Position numbers and translations under genes: made by a program
The notes under the pieces: model-generated
The model's input: the letters and a program-made list of their open reading frames with translations, nothing else
Databases searched by the model: none
What the model was told of the DNA's origin: nothing
Part shown: in pieces, positions 25,489-34,604 of the stretch
How positions within the stretch are numbered: position 1 is the first letter of the stretch
Layout of the letters: each line of letters starts with the position of its first letter
NCBI GenBank assembly: GCA_031291095.1
Contig: JARLJR010000008.1
Coordinates: 125,375-189,374, forward strand
Reading direction: 5' to 3'
DNA from: Legionella sp.
GTDB lineage: Bacteria > Pseudomonadota > Gammaproteobacteria > Legionellales > Legionellaceae
DNA: 64,000 nucleotides

Positions 25489-27000
25489 TTATTTAGGCTT
25501 TTGCAAGGTATGCTTAAAGGACAACGCTTGCTGCAAATGCGCTAAATTTACAGCAGTGCTCCCACCCACATCGGCAATTGTTCGTGCCACTTTAAGTAAA
25601 CGATGATAACCACGAGCAGATAATTTGAGTTGGCTCATTACTCGACTTAGAAATTCTTGCTCCTTAGCGCCAATGTCACATACTTGCTCACAGGCTTTTG
25701 CGCCTAAATTCGCATTGAGGCAATTTTGTCGTTCCATTTGTACTGCGCGTACTTGAATCACTTGTTCGCGAATTCGCTCGCTTTGTTTTTCCGGATTGGT
25801 GTTGGGTTTTATCAACTCTTCTTGGGTTAAGGCTTGAATGTTAATTTGCATATCAATACGGTCTAAGAGTGGGGCTGAGAGTTTGCCTAAATAGCGATTA
25901 ATGCGATCGGGGCTACATAAACAGTCCGCTTGGGTATTTCCCCATTGCCCACAAGGGCAAGGATTCATGGCTGCCAGCAATTGAAAACTCGCAGGAAATT
26001 CCACTTGTGCGGCAGCTCTTGAAATGCAAATCGTTCCCGATTCTAAAGGCTGTCTTAAGGTTTCTAAGACATGGCGGTTAAATTCAGGCAATTCATCTAA
26101 AAACAATACGCCATTATGAGCCAGAGATATTTCCCCGGGCTTGGGTGGATTTCCGCCTCCTACTAAAGCGACGGGTGAGGCTGTATGATGAGGAGCGCGA
26201 AAGGGTGGTGATTGCCATTCAGTAAAATTGGGCAACTTGCCACGAATGGAGTTAATCGCCGCGCATTCTAAGGCTTCGGTTTCTGAAAGTTGGGGTAATA
26301 AGGTGTTAAAGCGTTTGGCTAACATAGTTTTACCGCTCCCAGGTGCACCACTTAGTAAAATACTATGCCCGCCAGCGGCAGCAATTTCCATGGCCTTTTT
26401 TGCATGAAATTGCCCTTTTATTTCTGACCAGTCTAGTTCCGATTGGGTGGTATTTTGTTCTGGGCGGGGAGGTAGGAAATGTAAGGGGGTTCCTTGGCAT
26501 AGATAGCTACACACTTCACGTAAATTACTCGCTGTACTGATATTTTGATGTCCTGTTAATGATGCTTCGACTGCATTCGCATTGGCAATAATTAAATGGT
26601 TATTACTTTTATGTGCCGCTAAGACCGCAGGAATAATCGCTGAAATACCACGAAGTTCTCCGCTTAGCGCTAACTCGCCAATAAATTCATGGTGCAATAA
26701 ACTTTGTTGGGGGATTTGATTCGAGGCGGCAAGAATGCCTAAGGCGATGGGCAAATCAAAACCACTGCCTGTTTTGGGCAGATCTGCAGGGCCTAAGTTG
26801 ACGGTGATTTTGCGGCAGGGAAATTCAAATTGGCTGTTGATAATGGCTGAGCGTACTCGGTCCTTACTTTCTTTGATTGCAGTTTCAGCAAGACCTACAA
26901 TCGCGAAGCCTGGCATACCATTCGATAAATGGACTTCTACGGATACCGGATGTGCCAGTATACCCACGGTACTACGTGTTTTTGCAAAGGCAAGATTCAT
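25489..27000 (-). CDS. comM: YifB/ComM family Mg-chelatase-like AAA+ ATPase
   Basis: AAA+ helicase of the ComM type, which in Vibrio supports branch migration during natural transformation; 503 residues. N-terminal Lon-protease-like domain (EVHLSNGMPGFAIVGLAETAIKESKDRV, NLGPADLPKTGSGFDLPIALGIL), Walker A LLSGAPGSGKTMLAKRF, Walker B FLDELPEF, and a zinc-finger-like Cys cluster NPCPCGQWGNTQADCLCS. C-terminal LSARGYHRLLKVARTIADVGG is the Mg_chelatase_C signature. Legionella species are naturally competent, so this is consistent. Function by family. Confidence 0.93.
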   Translation of the reverse strand: MNLAFAKTRSTVGILAHPVSVEVHLSNGMPGFAIVGLAETAIKESKDRVRSAIINSQFEFPCRKITVNLGPADLPKTGSGFDLPIALGILAASNQIPQQSLLHHEFIGELALSGELRGISAIIPAVLAAHKSNNHLIIANANAVEASLTGHQNISTASNLREVCSYLCQGTPLHFLPPRPEQNTTQSELDWSEIKGQFHAKKAMEIAAAGGHSILLSGAPGSGKTMLAKRFNTLLPQLSETEALECAAINSIRGKLPNFTEWQSPPFRAPHHTASPVALVGGGNPPKPGEISLAHNGVLFLDELPEFNRHVLETLRQPLESGTICISRAAAQVEFPASFQLLAAMNPCPCGQWGNTQADCLCSPDRINRYLGKLSAPLLDRIDMQINIQALTQEELIKPNTNPEKQSERIREQVIQVRAVQMERQNCLNANLGAKACEQVCDIGAKEQEFLSRVMSQLKLSARGYHRLLKVARTIADVGGSTAVNLAHLQQALSFKHTLQKPK

Positions 27001-27088
27001 GAGGATTAATTTCCTTGTTAATCGGGTTGGATTTTTTTCGGGCTTAGTTCATTTCGATTCCTTGGTTAAAATGAACTAGGCTCTAGGC

Positions 27089-27349
27089 TTATTTTTCTTT
27101 TTTCTTCTCACGATGACTCATCAACTCACTTACTTGTTCCTGGATTTGGTCTAATTTTTCGCGTGTACGTGCTAACACTTTAGTTTGTACGTCAAATTCT
27201 TCTCGAGTCACTAGATCCATACGCGTGAATGCGGCATGCAGTACTTCTTTAAATTTTTGTTGGATGTCTTTTTCAATGTTTTGTAGACTTGGAGGAAGTG
27301 CTGCGAAAAGTTTTTTCGCTAAATCGTCAAATTGTTTGGGGTCGAACAT
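27089..27349 (-). CDS. ubiK: Ubiquinone biosynthesis accessory factor UbiK (YqiC)
   Basis: Small coiled-coil membrane-associated factor that helps the UbiJ complex in aerobic ubiquinone synthesis; 86 residues. Starts MFDPKQFDDLAKKLFAALPP, has the amphipathic N-terminal helix, then LHAAFTRMDLVTREEFDVQTKVL and a C-terminal coiled coil (KLDQIQEQVSELMSHREKKK). TTTAGCGAA-type spacing aside, AAAGGAGTAAACC just upstream is a good ribosome binding site. Divergent from glnB. The YqiC pattern is clear. Confidence 0.92.
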   Translation of the reverse strand: MFDPKQFDDLAKKLFAALPPSLQNIEKDIQQKFKEVLHAAFTRMDLVTREEFDVQTKVLARTREKLDQIQEQVSELMSHREKKKEK

Positions 27350-27422
27350 GGTTTACTCCTTTATTATATTTGTAACGAGTCTAACAAAAGTATCAACCTA
27401 AAAAAAGCATACGGAATATATT

Positions 27423-27764
27423 ATGAAAATGATTACAGCGATTATTAAACCATTTAAATTGGATGATGTGCATGAAGCATTAATGGATATCAATGTACCC
27501 GGCATTACTATTTCTGAAACACGTGGATTTGGTCGGCAAAAAGGCCATACGGAATTATATCGCGGGGCAGAATACGTCGTGGATTTTCTCCCGAAGATCA
27601 AAATTGAGTTGGCTTTACCTGATGATATGGTTGAGGCGGCGATCGAGGCAATTTGTAAATCTGCTTATACGGGTAAAATTGGAGATGGCAAGATTTTTGT
27701 TTATGATTTGCAGCAAGTTGTACGGGTGCGGACTGGGGAGATTGGAGTGGATGCGTTAAGTTAG
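27423..27764 (+). CDS. glnB: P-II nitrogen regulatory protein
   Basis: Trimeric signal protein that reports glutamine and 2-oxoglutarate/ATP status to targets such as the GlnD/NtrB/GlnE circuit. 113 residues, standard. The T-loop HTELYRGAEYVVDFLPK holds the uridylylated Tyr51; the B-loop TGKIGDGKIFV and C-terminal VRVRTGEIGVDAL are intact. No amtB is adjacent and no sigma-54 promoter (GG-N10-GC) is apparent in the 73-base leader, so it is more glnB-like than glnK-like by context. Confidence 0.94.
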   Translation: MKMITAIIKPFKLDDVHEALMDINVPGITISETRGFGRQKGHTELYRGAEYVVDFLPKIKIELALPDDMVEAAIEAICKSAYTGKIGDGKIFVYDLQQVVRVRTGEIGVDALS

Positions 27765-27786
27765 TTATAAAAATGCCTAATAAACA

Positions 27787-27876
27787 GTCGTCATTGCGAG
27801 CTTAGCGAAGCAACCCAGGGTTCTGTGCTTCGTACTCTTGGGTTGCTTCGTCACTACGTTCCTTGCAATTACGGGA
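27787..27876. repeat. Family D interspersed element (second copy)
   Basis: GTCGTCATTGCGAGCTTAG, then GAAGCAACCCAGG and CTTGGGTTGCTTCG as inverted arms around TTCTGTGCTTCGTA. Closely related to 10709-10794, with the same order of blocks. It lies between the convergent glnB and fau genes. Confidence 0.75.
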
Positions 27877-27883
27877 TTATTGG

Positions 27884-28465
27884 CTATGCCGGGTTACGCC
27901 AATAAATAGCCCGTTGAGTAATCACCGCATCAAGAGGAATATCCCACGGATGAGGTTGAATAAAGTTCACCCGCTGGAATTGATAAGCTACGCCAACTAA
28001 AGTGCAATTCGTTTTGTCTTTAAATGTTCTATCGTAATAACCAGCGCCCATTCCTAGGCGAGTACAACGAACGTCAAAAGCAACTAAAGGCATTAAAATT
28101 AAATCTAACTCTTCTGCAGGTATTGCTAAATCATGACTTACATCAGGCTCAGGAATTCCATAGCGATTCTTTTTAAATGGAGTTGCCGGAGTTGCCGGTA
28201 AAAATGAAAGAGTTAAATCTTTTTCATTGATTGCGGGGAAGTAGCAAAATTTTCCCTGTAAGGGAGCCGTACTCCAAATTCCACCTAAATCAATTTCCCC
28301 ATTTACAGCAAAATACAAAGCAATACGCTTTGCATGTCGGTATTGTTCCAAAGAACGTATACGAGTACATACTTGATTGGATGATGTAGTACGATATGAA
28401 ACAGATATTTTAGAGCGTATTTGTTTCATTGTATCTCTTAATGCTTTTTTTACTTGGTCCGCCAT
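27884..28465 (-). CDS. fau: 5-formyltetrahydrofolate cyclo-ligase
   Basis: ATP-dependent enzyme returning 5-formyl-THF to 5,10-methenyl-THF in one-carbon metabolism; 193 residues. Family blocks: LRDTMKQIRSKISVSYR, RIALYFAVNGEIDLGGIW, FPAINEKDLTLSF, GIPEPD, and the ATP loop VAFDVRCTRLGMGAGYYDRTF. The C terminus VNFIQPHPWDIPLDAVIT is typical. Start is ATG at 28465. No 6S RNA was recognised upstream. Confidence 0.93.
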   Translation of the reverse strand: MADQVKKALRDTMKQIRSKISVSYRTTSSNQVCTRIRSLEQYRHAKRIALYFAVNGEIDLGGIWSTAPLQGKFCYFPAINEKDLTLSFLPATPATPFKKNRYGIPEPDVSHDLAIPAEELDLILMPLVAFDVRCTRLGMGAGYYDRTFKDKTNCTLVGVAYQFQRVNFIQPHPWDIPLDAVITQRAIYWRNPA

Positions 28466-28766
28466 ATGATATAGATGCCTATATGTTCTGAATTAAATTA
28501 TCATTTTTTTATGACCAAAGTTCAAGTGATTAAGCTACAGGAATACTGCTATGAAAGTAATGCGTTTTACTATTTCTACGCAGGTGGGCAATGAAAGCTG
28601 TTACTCTTTTAGTAAAATTGAATGCTTGTAGCACAAATATTATTTTTATCGCAATGCACCTACAAATTAAACTGGCCAAAACTCTAGGCAAAGAAAAAAA
28701 AATAAGGTATATACCCGTTTCGGTTTTACCCGATTAGACATATTAATAAATCATTGAGAGAACGTT
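28466..28766. other. 301-base intergenic region between fau and the acidic small gene
   Basis: The region holds divergent promoters. A 26-codon open frame (ATG at 28551, CAGGAA before it, stop at 28629-28631) has no recognisable product. A weak stem TTGTAG/CTACAA spans about 28625-28676. A 6S RNA was looked for because of fau, but its conserved hairpin ends were not found on either strand. Confidence 0.4.
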
Positions 28767-28964
28767 ATGAGTGATTTGTTTGAAGAAAATGATGACGATG
28801 CTACGAGCGAAGTAGCTGAAGAGTTTGAGCTCGAAGAGGATTTGGATATTGATCCAGAAATCGAAAATACGAATCCTAAAGATCTTGATGCGCGCCGACG
28901 TTTAGAGCAAATGTTGGATGAAAGGCGTTTGCGCGATGAATTGGATGATTTTGGAGACTATTAG
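28767..28964 (+). CDS. Small acidic protein, PA3496-like
   Basis: 65 residues, strongly acidic N-terminal half (MSDLFEENDDDATSEVAEEF) and a charged helical end RRRLEQMLDERRLRDELDDF, the signature of the PA3496-type family annotated elsewhere as a putative envelope integrity protein. GAGAGAACGTT precedes the ATG. It is 14 bases before pabC and probably co-transcribed. Function not established. Confidence 0.75.
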   Translation: MSDLFEENDDDATSEVAEEFELEEDLDIDPEIENTNPKDLDARRRLEQMLDERRLRDELDDFGDY

Positions 28965-28978
28965 ACAGAACCCAGATT

Positions 28979-29782
28979 ATGCATACCCACGTGTCCATGG
29001 AGGAAGAGAAGAGTAAGGTGTTCGCCGCAGATGATCGCATCCTTTTAGGGGAGGGATTGTTTGAGACACTTAAAGTAGTACATGGCAAACCGTGCTGCCC
29101 TGATTTACACTGGCAAAGGCTAAATAGTTCCGCGCAGCAGTTAGGTATTCCTTTTACTCTTCCCTATGGACATTGGTTGCAGTGTTTAGTGCAAAAAATC
29201 CAACAAGATAAGCTAACTAATGGTGGAATCAAAGCCATATTAAGTGGTGGTAGTGCACCCCGCGGTTTGACTCAATATGGGCAGCAGAGCCAATTAGTGT
29301 TGCAATGCTTCCAATTTACCGCACAAACCCAGCCTTTACGTTTAATTTTGGCCCCTTGGTTGAGGGATGCAGCAAATCCAATCTATAAGGTAAAATCAGT
29401 CAATTATTTAGAAGCGATTTTGGCACGACGTCAGGCGCTTGCGGCAGGTGCTGATGATGCCTTATTTTTTAATTCCGAACATCATGCAACGGAAACCACC
29501 TGTGCCAATTTATTCATTATTCAACAGCAAACGTTATTCACCCCTCCGTTGACGGATGGCGTTTTACCCGGCATTACTCGTTCCAGAATTCTTGCTTTCT
29601 GTCGGCAACAAAATATCTCTTGTCATGAACAGTCGTTAACTCAAGCCAGGATAGAAGCGGCTGATGCGGTTTTTATTACGAATTCTTTGCAGGGGCTTCA
29701 AGTGATTCGTTCTCTAGCTGGGGTTGATTTTGTACTAAATCATCCGCTGATTGAGCAGCTAATGTCGTTTTTGATTGGTTGA
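28979..29782 (+). CDS. pabC: Aminotransferase class IV, probable 4-amino-4-deoxychorismate lyase
   Basis: PLP-dependent fold-type IV enzyme; as PabC it forms 4-aminobenzoate and pyruvate in folate synthesis. 267 residues. Visible: ADDRILLGEGLFETLKV, the PLP Lys in IYKVKSVNYLEAILARRQA, GADDALFFN…ATETTCANLF and LPGITRSRI. Branched-chain or D-alanine aminotransferase cannot be excluded, but length and ETLKV form fit PabC. Its last 107 bases overlap the convergent TVP38-type gene. Confidence 0.85.
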   Translation: MHTHVSMEEEKSKVFAADDRILLGEGLFETLKVVHGKPCCPDLHWQRLNSSAQQLGIPFTLPYGHWLQCLVQKIQQDKLTNGGIKAILSGGSAPRGLTQYGQQSQLVLQCFQFTAQTQPLRLILAPWLRDAANPIYKVKSVNYLEAILARRQALAAGADDALFFNSEHHATETTCANLFIIQQQTLFTPPLTDGVLPGITRSRILAFCRQQNISCHEQSLTQARIEAADAVFITNSLQGLQVIRSLAGVDFVLNHPLIEQLMSFLIG

Positions 29783-30437
29783 ACGAAACGCTATTAATTT
29801 TTAGTACCCCTAATTTACATAAACACAGAAGCAATACCGCTATTCCGGAAATAATAATTCCACTGTTGCGATAAAAAGACCCTTGTTGTAGTAAGACATC
29901 CATTCCAGCATAGCCAAAATAAGTGTAAATAATTTCCGGCGGAATCAAAAAAATAAAAGTAGTTAATAAATAAGTGCGAAATCTTATTCCTGTCACTCCT
30001 AAACCGTAATTGACCAGGTTAAAGGGAACAATAGGGAATAATCGCAATACAGCAACTGACATCCATCCTTTTTGTTCTACGCTGCCAATGAGTTTCATTA
30101 CAGTGCCATTTTTATTTTGAGATAGCCAATTGCCACTAAAATATCGAGTAATTAGAAAGGAGCAGGCAGCTCCCCATGTTGCGCCCACTAAGTTGAGCAG
30201 GGTACCTAAGGTGGGGCCAAAAAGAGCACCTCCAGCTAAAGTAATGATCATGGTCGGTACAAACATAATGGTTGCAAGGCAATAGATGATTATAAAAAGC
30301 ACGGGAGCAAGCCATCCTAACTGCTCAACCCATGAGATAATTTCCGGGGCATATTTATGAAAACAGAATGCGGTAGAACTAAATAATGTTAACGCTAAGG
30401 CAATATAAACGAATTTAGCAGGGCGAGTGTCGGTCAA
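29676..30437 (-). CDS. TVP38/TMEM64 family membrane protein (VTT/DedA superfamily)
   Basis: Inner-membrane protein of 253 residues with about five or six hydrophobic segments. The VTT domain core is IMFVPTMIITLAGGALFGPTLGTLLNLVGATWGAACSFLITRYF, followed by RLFPIVPFNLVNYGLGVTGI. Some VTT proteins act as lipid scramblases or in undecaprenyl-phosphate recycling. The start is TTG, supported by AAAGGAGT eight bases upstream. The C-terminal tail (about 35 residues, QSADDLVQNQPQLENESLEA) is polar and is the part that overlaps pabC by 107 bases on the opposite strand. Confidence 0.85.
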   Translation of the reverse strand: MTDTRPAKFVYIALALTLFSSTAFCFHKYAPEIISWVEQLGWLAPVLFIIIYCLATIMFVPTMIITLAGGALFGPTLGTLLNLVGATWGAACSFLITRYFSGNWLSQNKNGTVMKLIGSVEQKGWMSVAVLRLFPIVPFNLVNYGLGVTGIRFRTYLLTTFIFLIPPEIIYTYFGYAGMDVLLQQGSFYRNSGIIISGIAVLLLCLCKLGVLKINSVSFNQSKTTLAAQSADDLVQNQPQLENESLEAPAKNS

Positions 30438-30608
30438 TTAATTAAGACTCCTTTCAACAGATTTTTCAGGTTATCGAGGAAACCTGCCATATTACTGAAT
30501 TTCGCTATAAGAACACAATCTATTACATACCATGTGGAGTGACAATCTTGCAAAATTAAGATTGATTGGGTATAACCGTGGCGAATTTTTTATTTAGAGA
30601 CAATAGAT

Positions 30609-32777
30609 ATGGAACAAGTCGCTTGGAAAGAAAGTCTAAAGCAACGTGCTCAACGTTGGATTAAGGCACTATTAACCCATTGGTTTCGTGTTAGTTTACA
30701 CGGTGAATATCAGCCTGAACCTAATTCAGTGATTATTGCTAATAGAACGTCAAAAATCGATTTATTATTGCTTGCAATGTTATTGCCAGAGCGCCTCACC
30801 GTTGCGTTACATCCACATGCTACAGGTTGGTTCTGGATGAAAATGATGACCCTTTTTACCGATGTTATCGCCGTAGATTCAACGCGAGCACAGGCGGCCA
30901 GAGCTTTAGTTAAAGCCATTCGTGCTGGAAAACGTTGTGTTATTTTTCCCCAGGGAATTGGGTTGCAAGAAGACAGTCTTCGGGTTTTTGATGGGCCAGG
31001 CTTAATCTTAAAAAAGGCAAAAGCCACCGTGATTCCGATCCGTATTGAGGGTGCGCAGCACAGTATATTTTCTATTAGTAAGGACAAGCATCGAATTCAA
31101 GTACGTCCTAAAGTAACCTTGCATGTATCACCGGCGCCTGCTTATTTACGTCTCAAAGACAAGTCTGTGGATAGGGCTACTGTTAGTTTGCGTTTATTTC
31201 GCCTGATCAGTGAATTAACTTTTTCGAACAGCTTTCGTCCTAAGTCTTTATTTCGTGCCTTAATTGATGGGGCTAATTTAGGCGTTAAGCACAAGGCAAC
31301 CATTGAGGATTCGAATCGCGCACCTCTGAGTTATCGTCAATTTCTGGCGCGTTGTTTTATTTTAGGGCGACAAATTAAAAAGCAAACACAGGCTGGCGAG
31401 CATGTAGGGGTTATGATGCCTACTACCATTGCGGGGATGGTTACCTTTTTTGCATTGCATGCATATCGCCGTCTTCCTGCTATGTTGAACTTCAGTATGG
31501 GCTTTTATAATTTATTTTCTGCATGCCATTCTGCTGGGATAAAAAATATATATACCTCAAGACAATTTGTGGCTACCGCTAAATTAGAGACCCTAGTTGA
31601 CGAATTACAAAATGCTGGGCTAAAAATACATTTCTTAGAAGATTTTAAATCCGAGATTAATTTAGGACATAAGCTTTCTGGCTTAGTCAAAGGAATGTTC
31701 CCTGTATGGGCTTATCAATTGATTGGCGAACCTGTGACTCCAGATCAGACTGGGGTAATTTTGTTTACTTCCGGATCTGAGGGAGTTCCCAAGGGAGTTG
31801 TTTTAAGTCATTCCAATATACTCGCGAATTGTTGGCAATTGACCTCACGTGTTGATTTTTCATCGCGTGACTTATTTTTTAATGCATTACCCATTTTCCA
31901 TTGCTTTGGGCTAACTGCGGGGGCGGTCCTTCCGTTAGTAACCGGGATAAGTTGCTTTTTTTATCCTTCTCCTTTGCATTACAAAATTATTCCAGGTCTA
32001 GTGTATCAAGCTGGAGCAACCATTATGTTTGGTACAGATACCTTTTTAACCGGTTATGCTCGTGCTGCAGAACGGCATGATTTTAGTAGTATTCGTTATA
32101 TTTTTGCCGGTGCGGAAAAAGTAAAACCAGAAACCATGCGTTACTGGGGTGATAATTTTGGCGTAAAAGTTTATGAGGGTTATGGCGCTACGGAAGCATC
32201 GCCAGTGATTTCGATGAATTGTCCTTTGGCCTATGCTCCAGGGAGTGTTGGTATGATGTTACCGTTTATGGAGCGTCGTATTGAACCTGTGGATGGAATT
32301 GCCAATGGAGGGCGTTTGTTCTTACGTGGCCCGAATATCATGCAAGGTTATTTGTCTTCGGAAAAGCAAGGAATGATTAATGGACCTCAAGATGGTTGGC
32401 ATGATACTGGGGATATTGTCACCATGGATGAAGAAGATTTTATTACGATTGCCGGACGAGCAAAACGCTTTGCAAAACTGGCGGGTGAAATGGTTTCTTT
32501 GACCGCAGTTGAGGGAATTGCTGCATCTATTTGGCCTGAGTTATTACATGCTGCCGTTTCTAGAAAATGTGCTAAAAAAGGCGAGCAGATTCTGTTATTT
32601 AGTGAGGCAACTGATGCAGACAAGGCAAGCTTCATTAAGAAGGTTCAAGAGCTGAGCTATTCTGAACTGCTGATCCCATACCAAATTTATCCTGCGGCAA
32701 AGATACCTGTATTGGCTTCAGGAAAAATTGATTACATTACCTTAGAAAAACAGTTAGAAGAGACTTCCTCATTATAA
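30609..32777 (+). CDS. Aas-like fusion: degenerate PlsC domain plus acyl-CoA/ACP synthetase
   Basis: 722 residues arranged as E. coli Aas: an N-terminal PlsC-type acyltransferase (about 1-200) and a C-terminal AMP-binding synthetase (about 215-720). The synthetase looks active: ILFTSGSEGVPKGVVLSHSN, YEGYGATEASPVIS, GWHDTGDIV, RAKRFAKLAGEMVSL with a late Lys region IPVLASGKIDY. The acyltransferase does not: the HX4D motif reads NRTSKID (His replaced by Arg) and the FPEGxR motif reads FPQGIG. The likely activity is therefore acyl activation for phospholipid recycling, with acyl transfer in doubt. ATG at 30609 with a weak upstream site. A family A palindrome follows the stop. Confidence 0.88.
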   Translation: MEQVAWKESLKQRAQRWIKALLTHWFRVSLHGEYQPEPNSVIIANRTSKIDLLLLAMLLPERLTVALHPHATGWFWMKMMTLFTDVIAVDSTRAQAARALVKAIRAGKRCVIFPQGIGLQEDSLRVFDGPGLILKKAKATVIPIRIEGAQHSIFSISKDKHRIQVRPKVTLHVSPAPAYLRLKDKSVDRATVSLRLFRLISELTFSNSFRPKSLFRALIDGANLGVKHKATIEDSNRAPLSYRQFLARCFILGRQIKKQTQAGEHVGVMMPTTIAGMVTFFALHAYRRLPAMLNFSMGFYNLFSACHSAGIKNIYTSRQFVATAKLETLVDELQNAGLKIHFLEDFKSEINLGHKLSGLVKGMFPVWAYQLIGEPVTPDQTGVILFTSGSEGVPKGVVLSHSNILANCWQLTSRVDFSSRDLFFNALPIFHCFGLTAGAVLPLVTGISCFFYPSPLHYKIIPGLVYQAGATIMFGTDTFLTGYARAAERHDFSSIRYIFAGAEKVKPETMRYWGDNFGVKVYEGYGATEASPVISMNCPLAYAPGSVGMMLPFMERRIEPVDGIANGGRLFLRGPNIMQGYLSSEKQGMINGPQDGWHDTGDIVTMDEEDFITIAGRAKRFAKLAGEMVSLTAVEGIAASIWPELLHAAVSRKCAKKGEQILLFSEATDADKASFIKKVQELSYSELLIPYQIYPAAKIPVLASGKIDYITLEKQLEETSSL

Positions 32778-32786
32778 TTATTGTAG

Positions 32787-32806
32787 CCTGGTTGCTTGCA
32801 ACCAGG
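32787..32806. repeat. Family A palindrome, identical to that after lpxC
   Basis: CCTGGTTGC-TT-GCAACCAGG followed by CCTTCCTTTT, 9 bases after the aas-like stop. The nearby 32825-32853 stretch (CCCGATGCTGAGC…AGCCAGCCTAC) resembles one arm of family B. Confidence 0.8.
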
Positions 32807-32861
32807 CCTTCCTTTTGTGTTACTCCCGATGCTGAGCTGTAAAGCCAGCCTACATCTGTAA

Positions 32862-34604
32862 TTATTTCTTTAGCACATAACTTCCTGGAGCATCCATAAT
32901 TGGTTGATGCTTCAATTTGTCAAAGTCAGGTGCAGGAATTTGTTTTCCTGAATGCGCTTTTAACCAATCCATCCATTCAGGCCACCAGGAACCCCCATGC
33001 TCGGTTGCGTGCGCTAGCCACTCTCCAGGGGTGGATGGTGCATGATGATTTACCTTATACCCATATTTGGTGGCTGTAGGTGGATTAATAATTCCTGCGA
33101 TGTGTCCTGAGCCTCCTAAAACAAAGCGTTTTGGACCACTCATCAGCTGATAGCCGGTATAGGTTGTTTGCCAGGGAGCAATATGATCTTTTTCAGTTGA
33201 TAGGAAAAATGTAGGCACATCAATGGTACTCACATCAATGGGTGTATGGTTCAGATGAATTTTGTTTGGTTGCGACAGATTATTATGCAAATACATCCAC
33301 CTTAAATATTGAGAATGCATGGTTGCAGGCATATTCGTAGAGTCGGAGTTCCAGTATAAAATATCAAAGGGAACCGGGTTTTGCCCACGTAAGTAATTTT
33401 TAATAAAAAACGACCATACTAGGTCATTGGCTCTTAATGAGTTAAAGCTTGATGCCATAAATTTTCCGGCTAAATAGCCTTTAGACTTCATTTCATTTTC
33501 TAGCTTGGCAATCTGCTGCTCATCAATAAACACAGAAATATCACCCGGATCGCTGAAATCAATCATGGCTGCCAAGAAGGTCGCGCTGTGAATCGAATCG
33601 TCTTTATGTGCCTTATTATAAGCGAGCAGCAGCGACAAGAGGGTTCCACCAATACAGAATCCTAAAGTATTGACTTGCGGTACCTGCATTTGCTCTTTGA
33701 TGACCTTAATCGCTTCTTGAGGGCCTTCTTTTAGATAATCATATAAGCTTTTGTGCGCAAAACTTGAATCAGGATTAACCCAGGAAATAATAAATACGGT
33801 AATACCTTGCTCTACAGCCCAGCGGATAAATGAATTATGGGGGCTTAAGTCTAGGATATAGTATTTGTTAATCCAAGGGGGGATAACTAATAGGGGTATT
33901 GATTTAACCTTATCGGTTGCAGGCTTATACTGGATGAGCTCTATCATTTCGTTTCTAAAGATTACCTTTCCCGGAGTAACTGCCAGATTCGTGCCAATCT
34001 TGAATGCATCGACATCCGTCATTTTAATCATGAGGCGTGAAGAGCTAACTTCTACGTCAGAAAGTAGATTATGTAATCCATGCAGTAAATTTTTGCCGCG
34101 ACTTTTTAGTGTTTCATCCATTAATTGTGGATTCGTATGCACAAAGTTTGCTGGAGAGAGCGCATCTAAATATTGTTTCGTAAAAAATTTGATACGCTTT
34201 GCGGTATTTTTATCTGAATACTCCATTTTTTCAAATAAATTATTCATATGCTGAGTTGCTAAAAGATAGTGTTGGCTTAGCAAATTAAAAAATGGATTAT
34301 GCAGCCAATCTTCTCCACTGAAGCGTGGGTCAGTGATTGGCATTGATGTCCCTTCAAGCCAATGAGTAAATTGGGTTTGTGCCAGATTCATGGCGTCTTC
34401 CCAATAGGTTAGTTGCACTTCCCATATTTTCTCTGGGTTTTTTAACATAACCGACATCACATTTTGAAAGTGCTCTGTTAAGTCAATGTATTGATCAATC
34501 AAGGATGACACATCAAGCGGCTTCTGCTGGATGTCATTAATAATCTGTAGGCTTTTTTCTGCTACAGCATGCATTAAATCACTAAACTCTCTGTCGTGGG
34601 TCAT
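32862..34604 (-). CDS. phaC: Class I poly(3-hydroxyalkanoate) synthase
   Basis: Polymerises 3-hydroxyacyl-CoA into PHB-type storage granules, the carbon reserve typical of Legionella. The ATG at 34604 has AGGAG 7 bases upstream and gives 580 residues; an upstream frame extension is ignored. PhaC_N region (EDWLHNPFFNLLSQHYLLATQ), lipase-like box GFCIGGTLL with catalytic Cys317, later STEKDHIAPW (Asp) and GGSGHIAGIINPP (His). The C terminus WWPEWMDWLKAHSG is family-typical. No phaA/phaB/phaR adjacent. Confidence 0.95.
   Translation of the reverse strand: MTHDREFSDLMHAVAEKSLQIINDIQQKPLDVSSLIDQYIDLTEHFQNVMSVMLKNPEKIWEVQLTYWEDAMNLAQTQFTHWLEGTSMPITDPRFSGEDWLHNPFFNLLSQHYLLATQHMNNLFEKMEYSDKNTAKRIKFFTKQYLDALSPANFVHTNPQLMDETLKSRGKNLLHGLHNLLSDVEVSSSRLMIKMTDVDAFKIGTNLAVTPGKVIFRNEMIELIQYKPATDKVKSIPLLVIPPWINKYYILDLSPHNSFIRWAVEQGITVFIISWVNPDSSFAHKSLYDYLKEGPQEAIKVIKEQMQVPQVNTLGFCIGGTLLSLLLAYNKAHKDDSIHSATFLAAMIDFSDPGDISVFIDEQQIAKLENEMKSKGYLAGKFMASSFNSLRANDLVWSFFIKNYLRGQNPVPFDILYWNSDSTNMPATMHSQYLRWMYLHNNLSQPNKIHLNHTPIDVSTIDVPTFFLSTEKDHIAPWQTTYTGYQLMSGPKRFVLGGSGHIAGIINPPTATKYGYKVNHHAPSTPGEWLAHATEHGGSWWPEWMDWLKAHSGKQIPAPDFDKLKHQPIMDAPGSYVLKK

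Noticed and set aside
28466..28766. Possible 6S RNA (ssrS) beside fau, its common location.
   Set aside because: Neither strand shows the long 6S hairpin with a central bubble; only weak stems.
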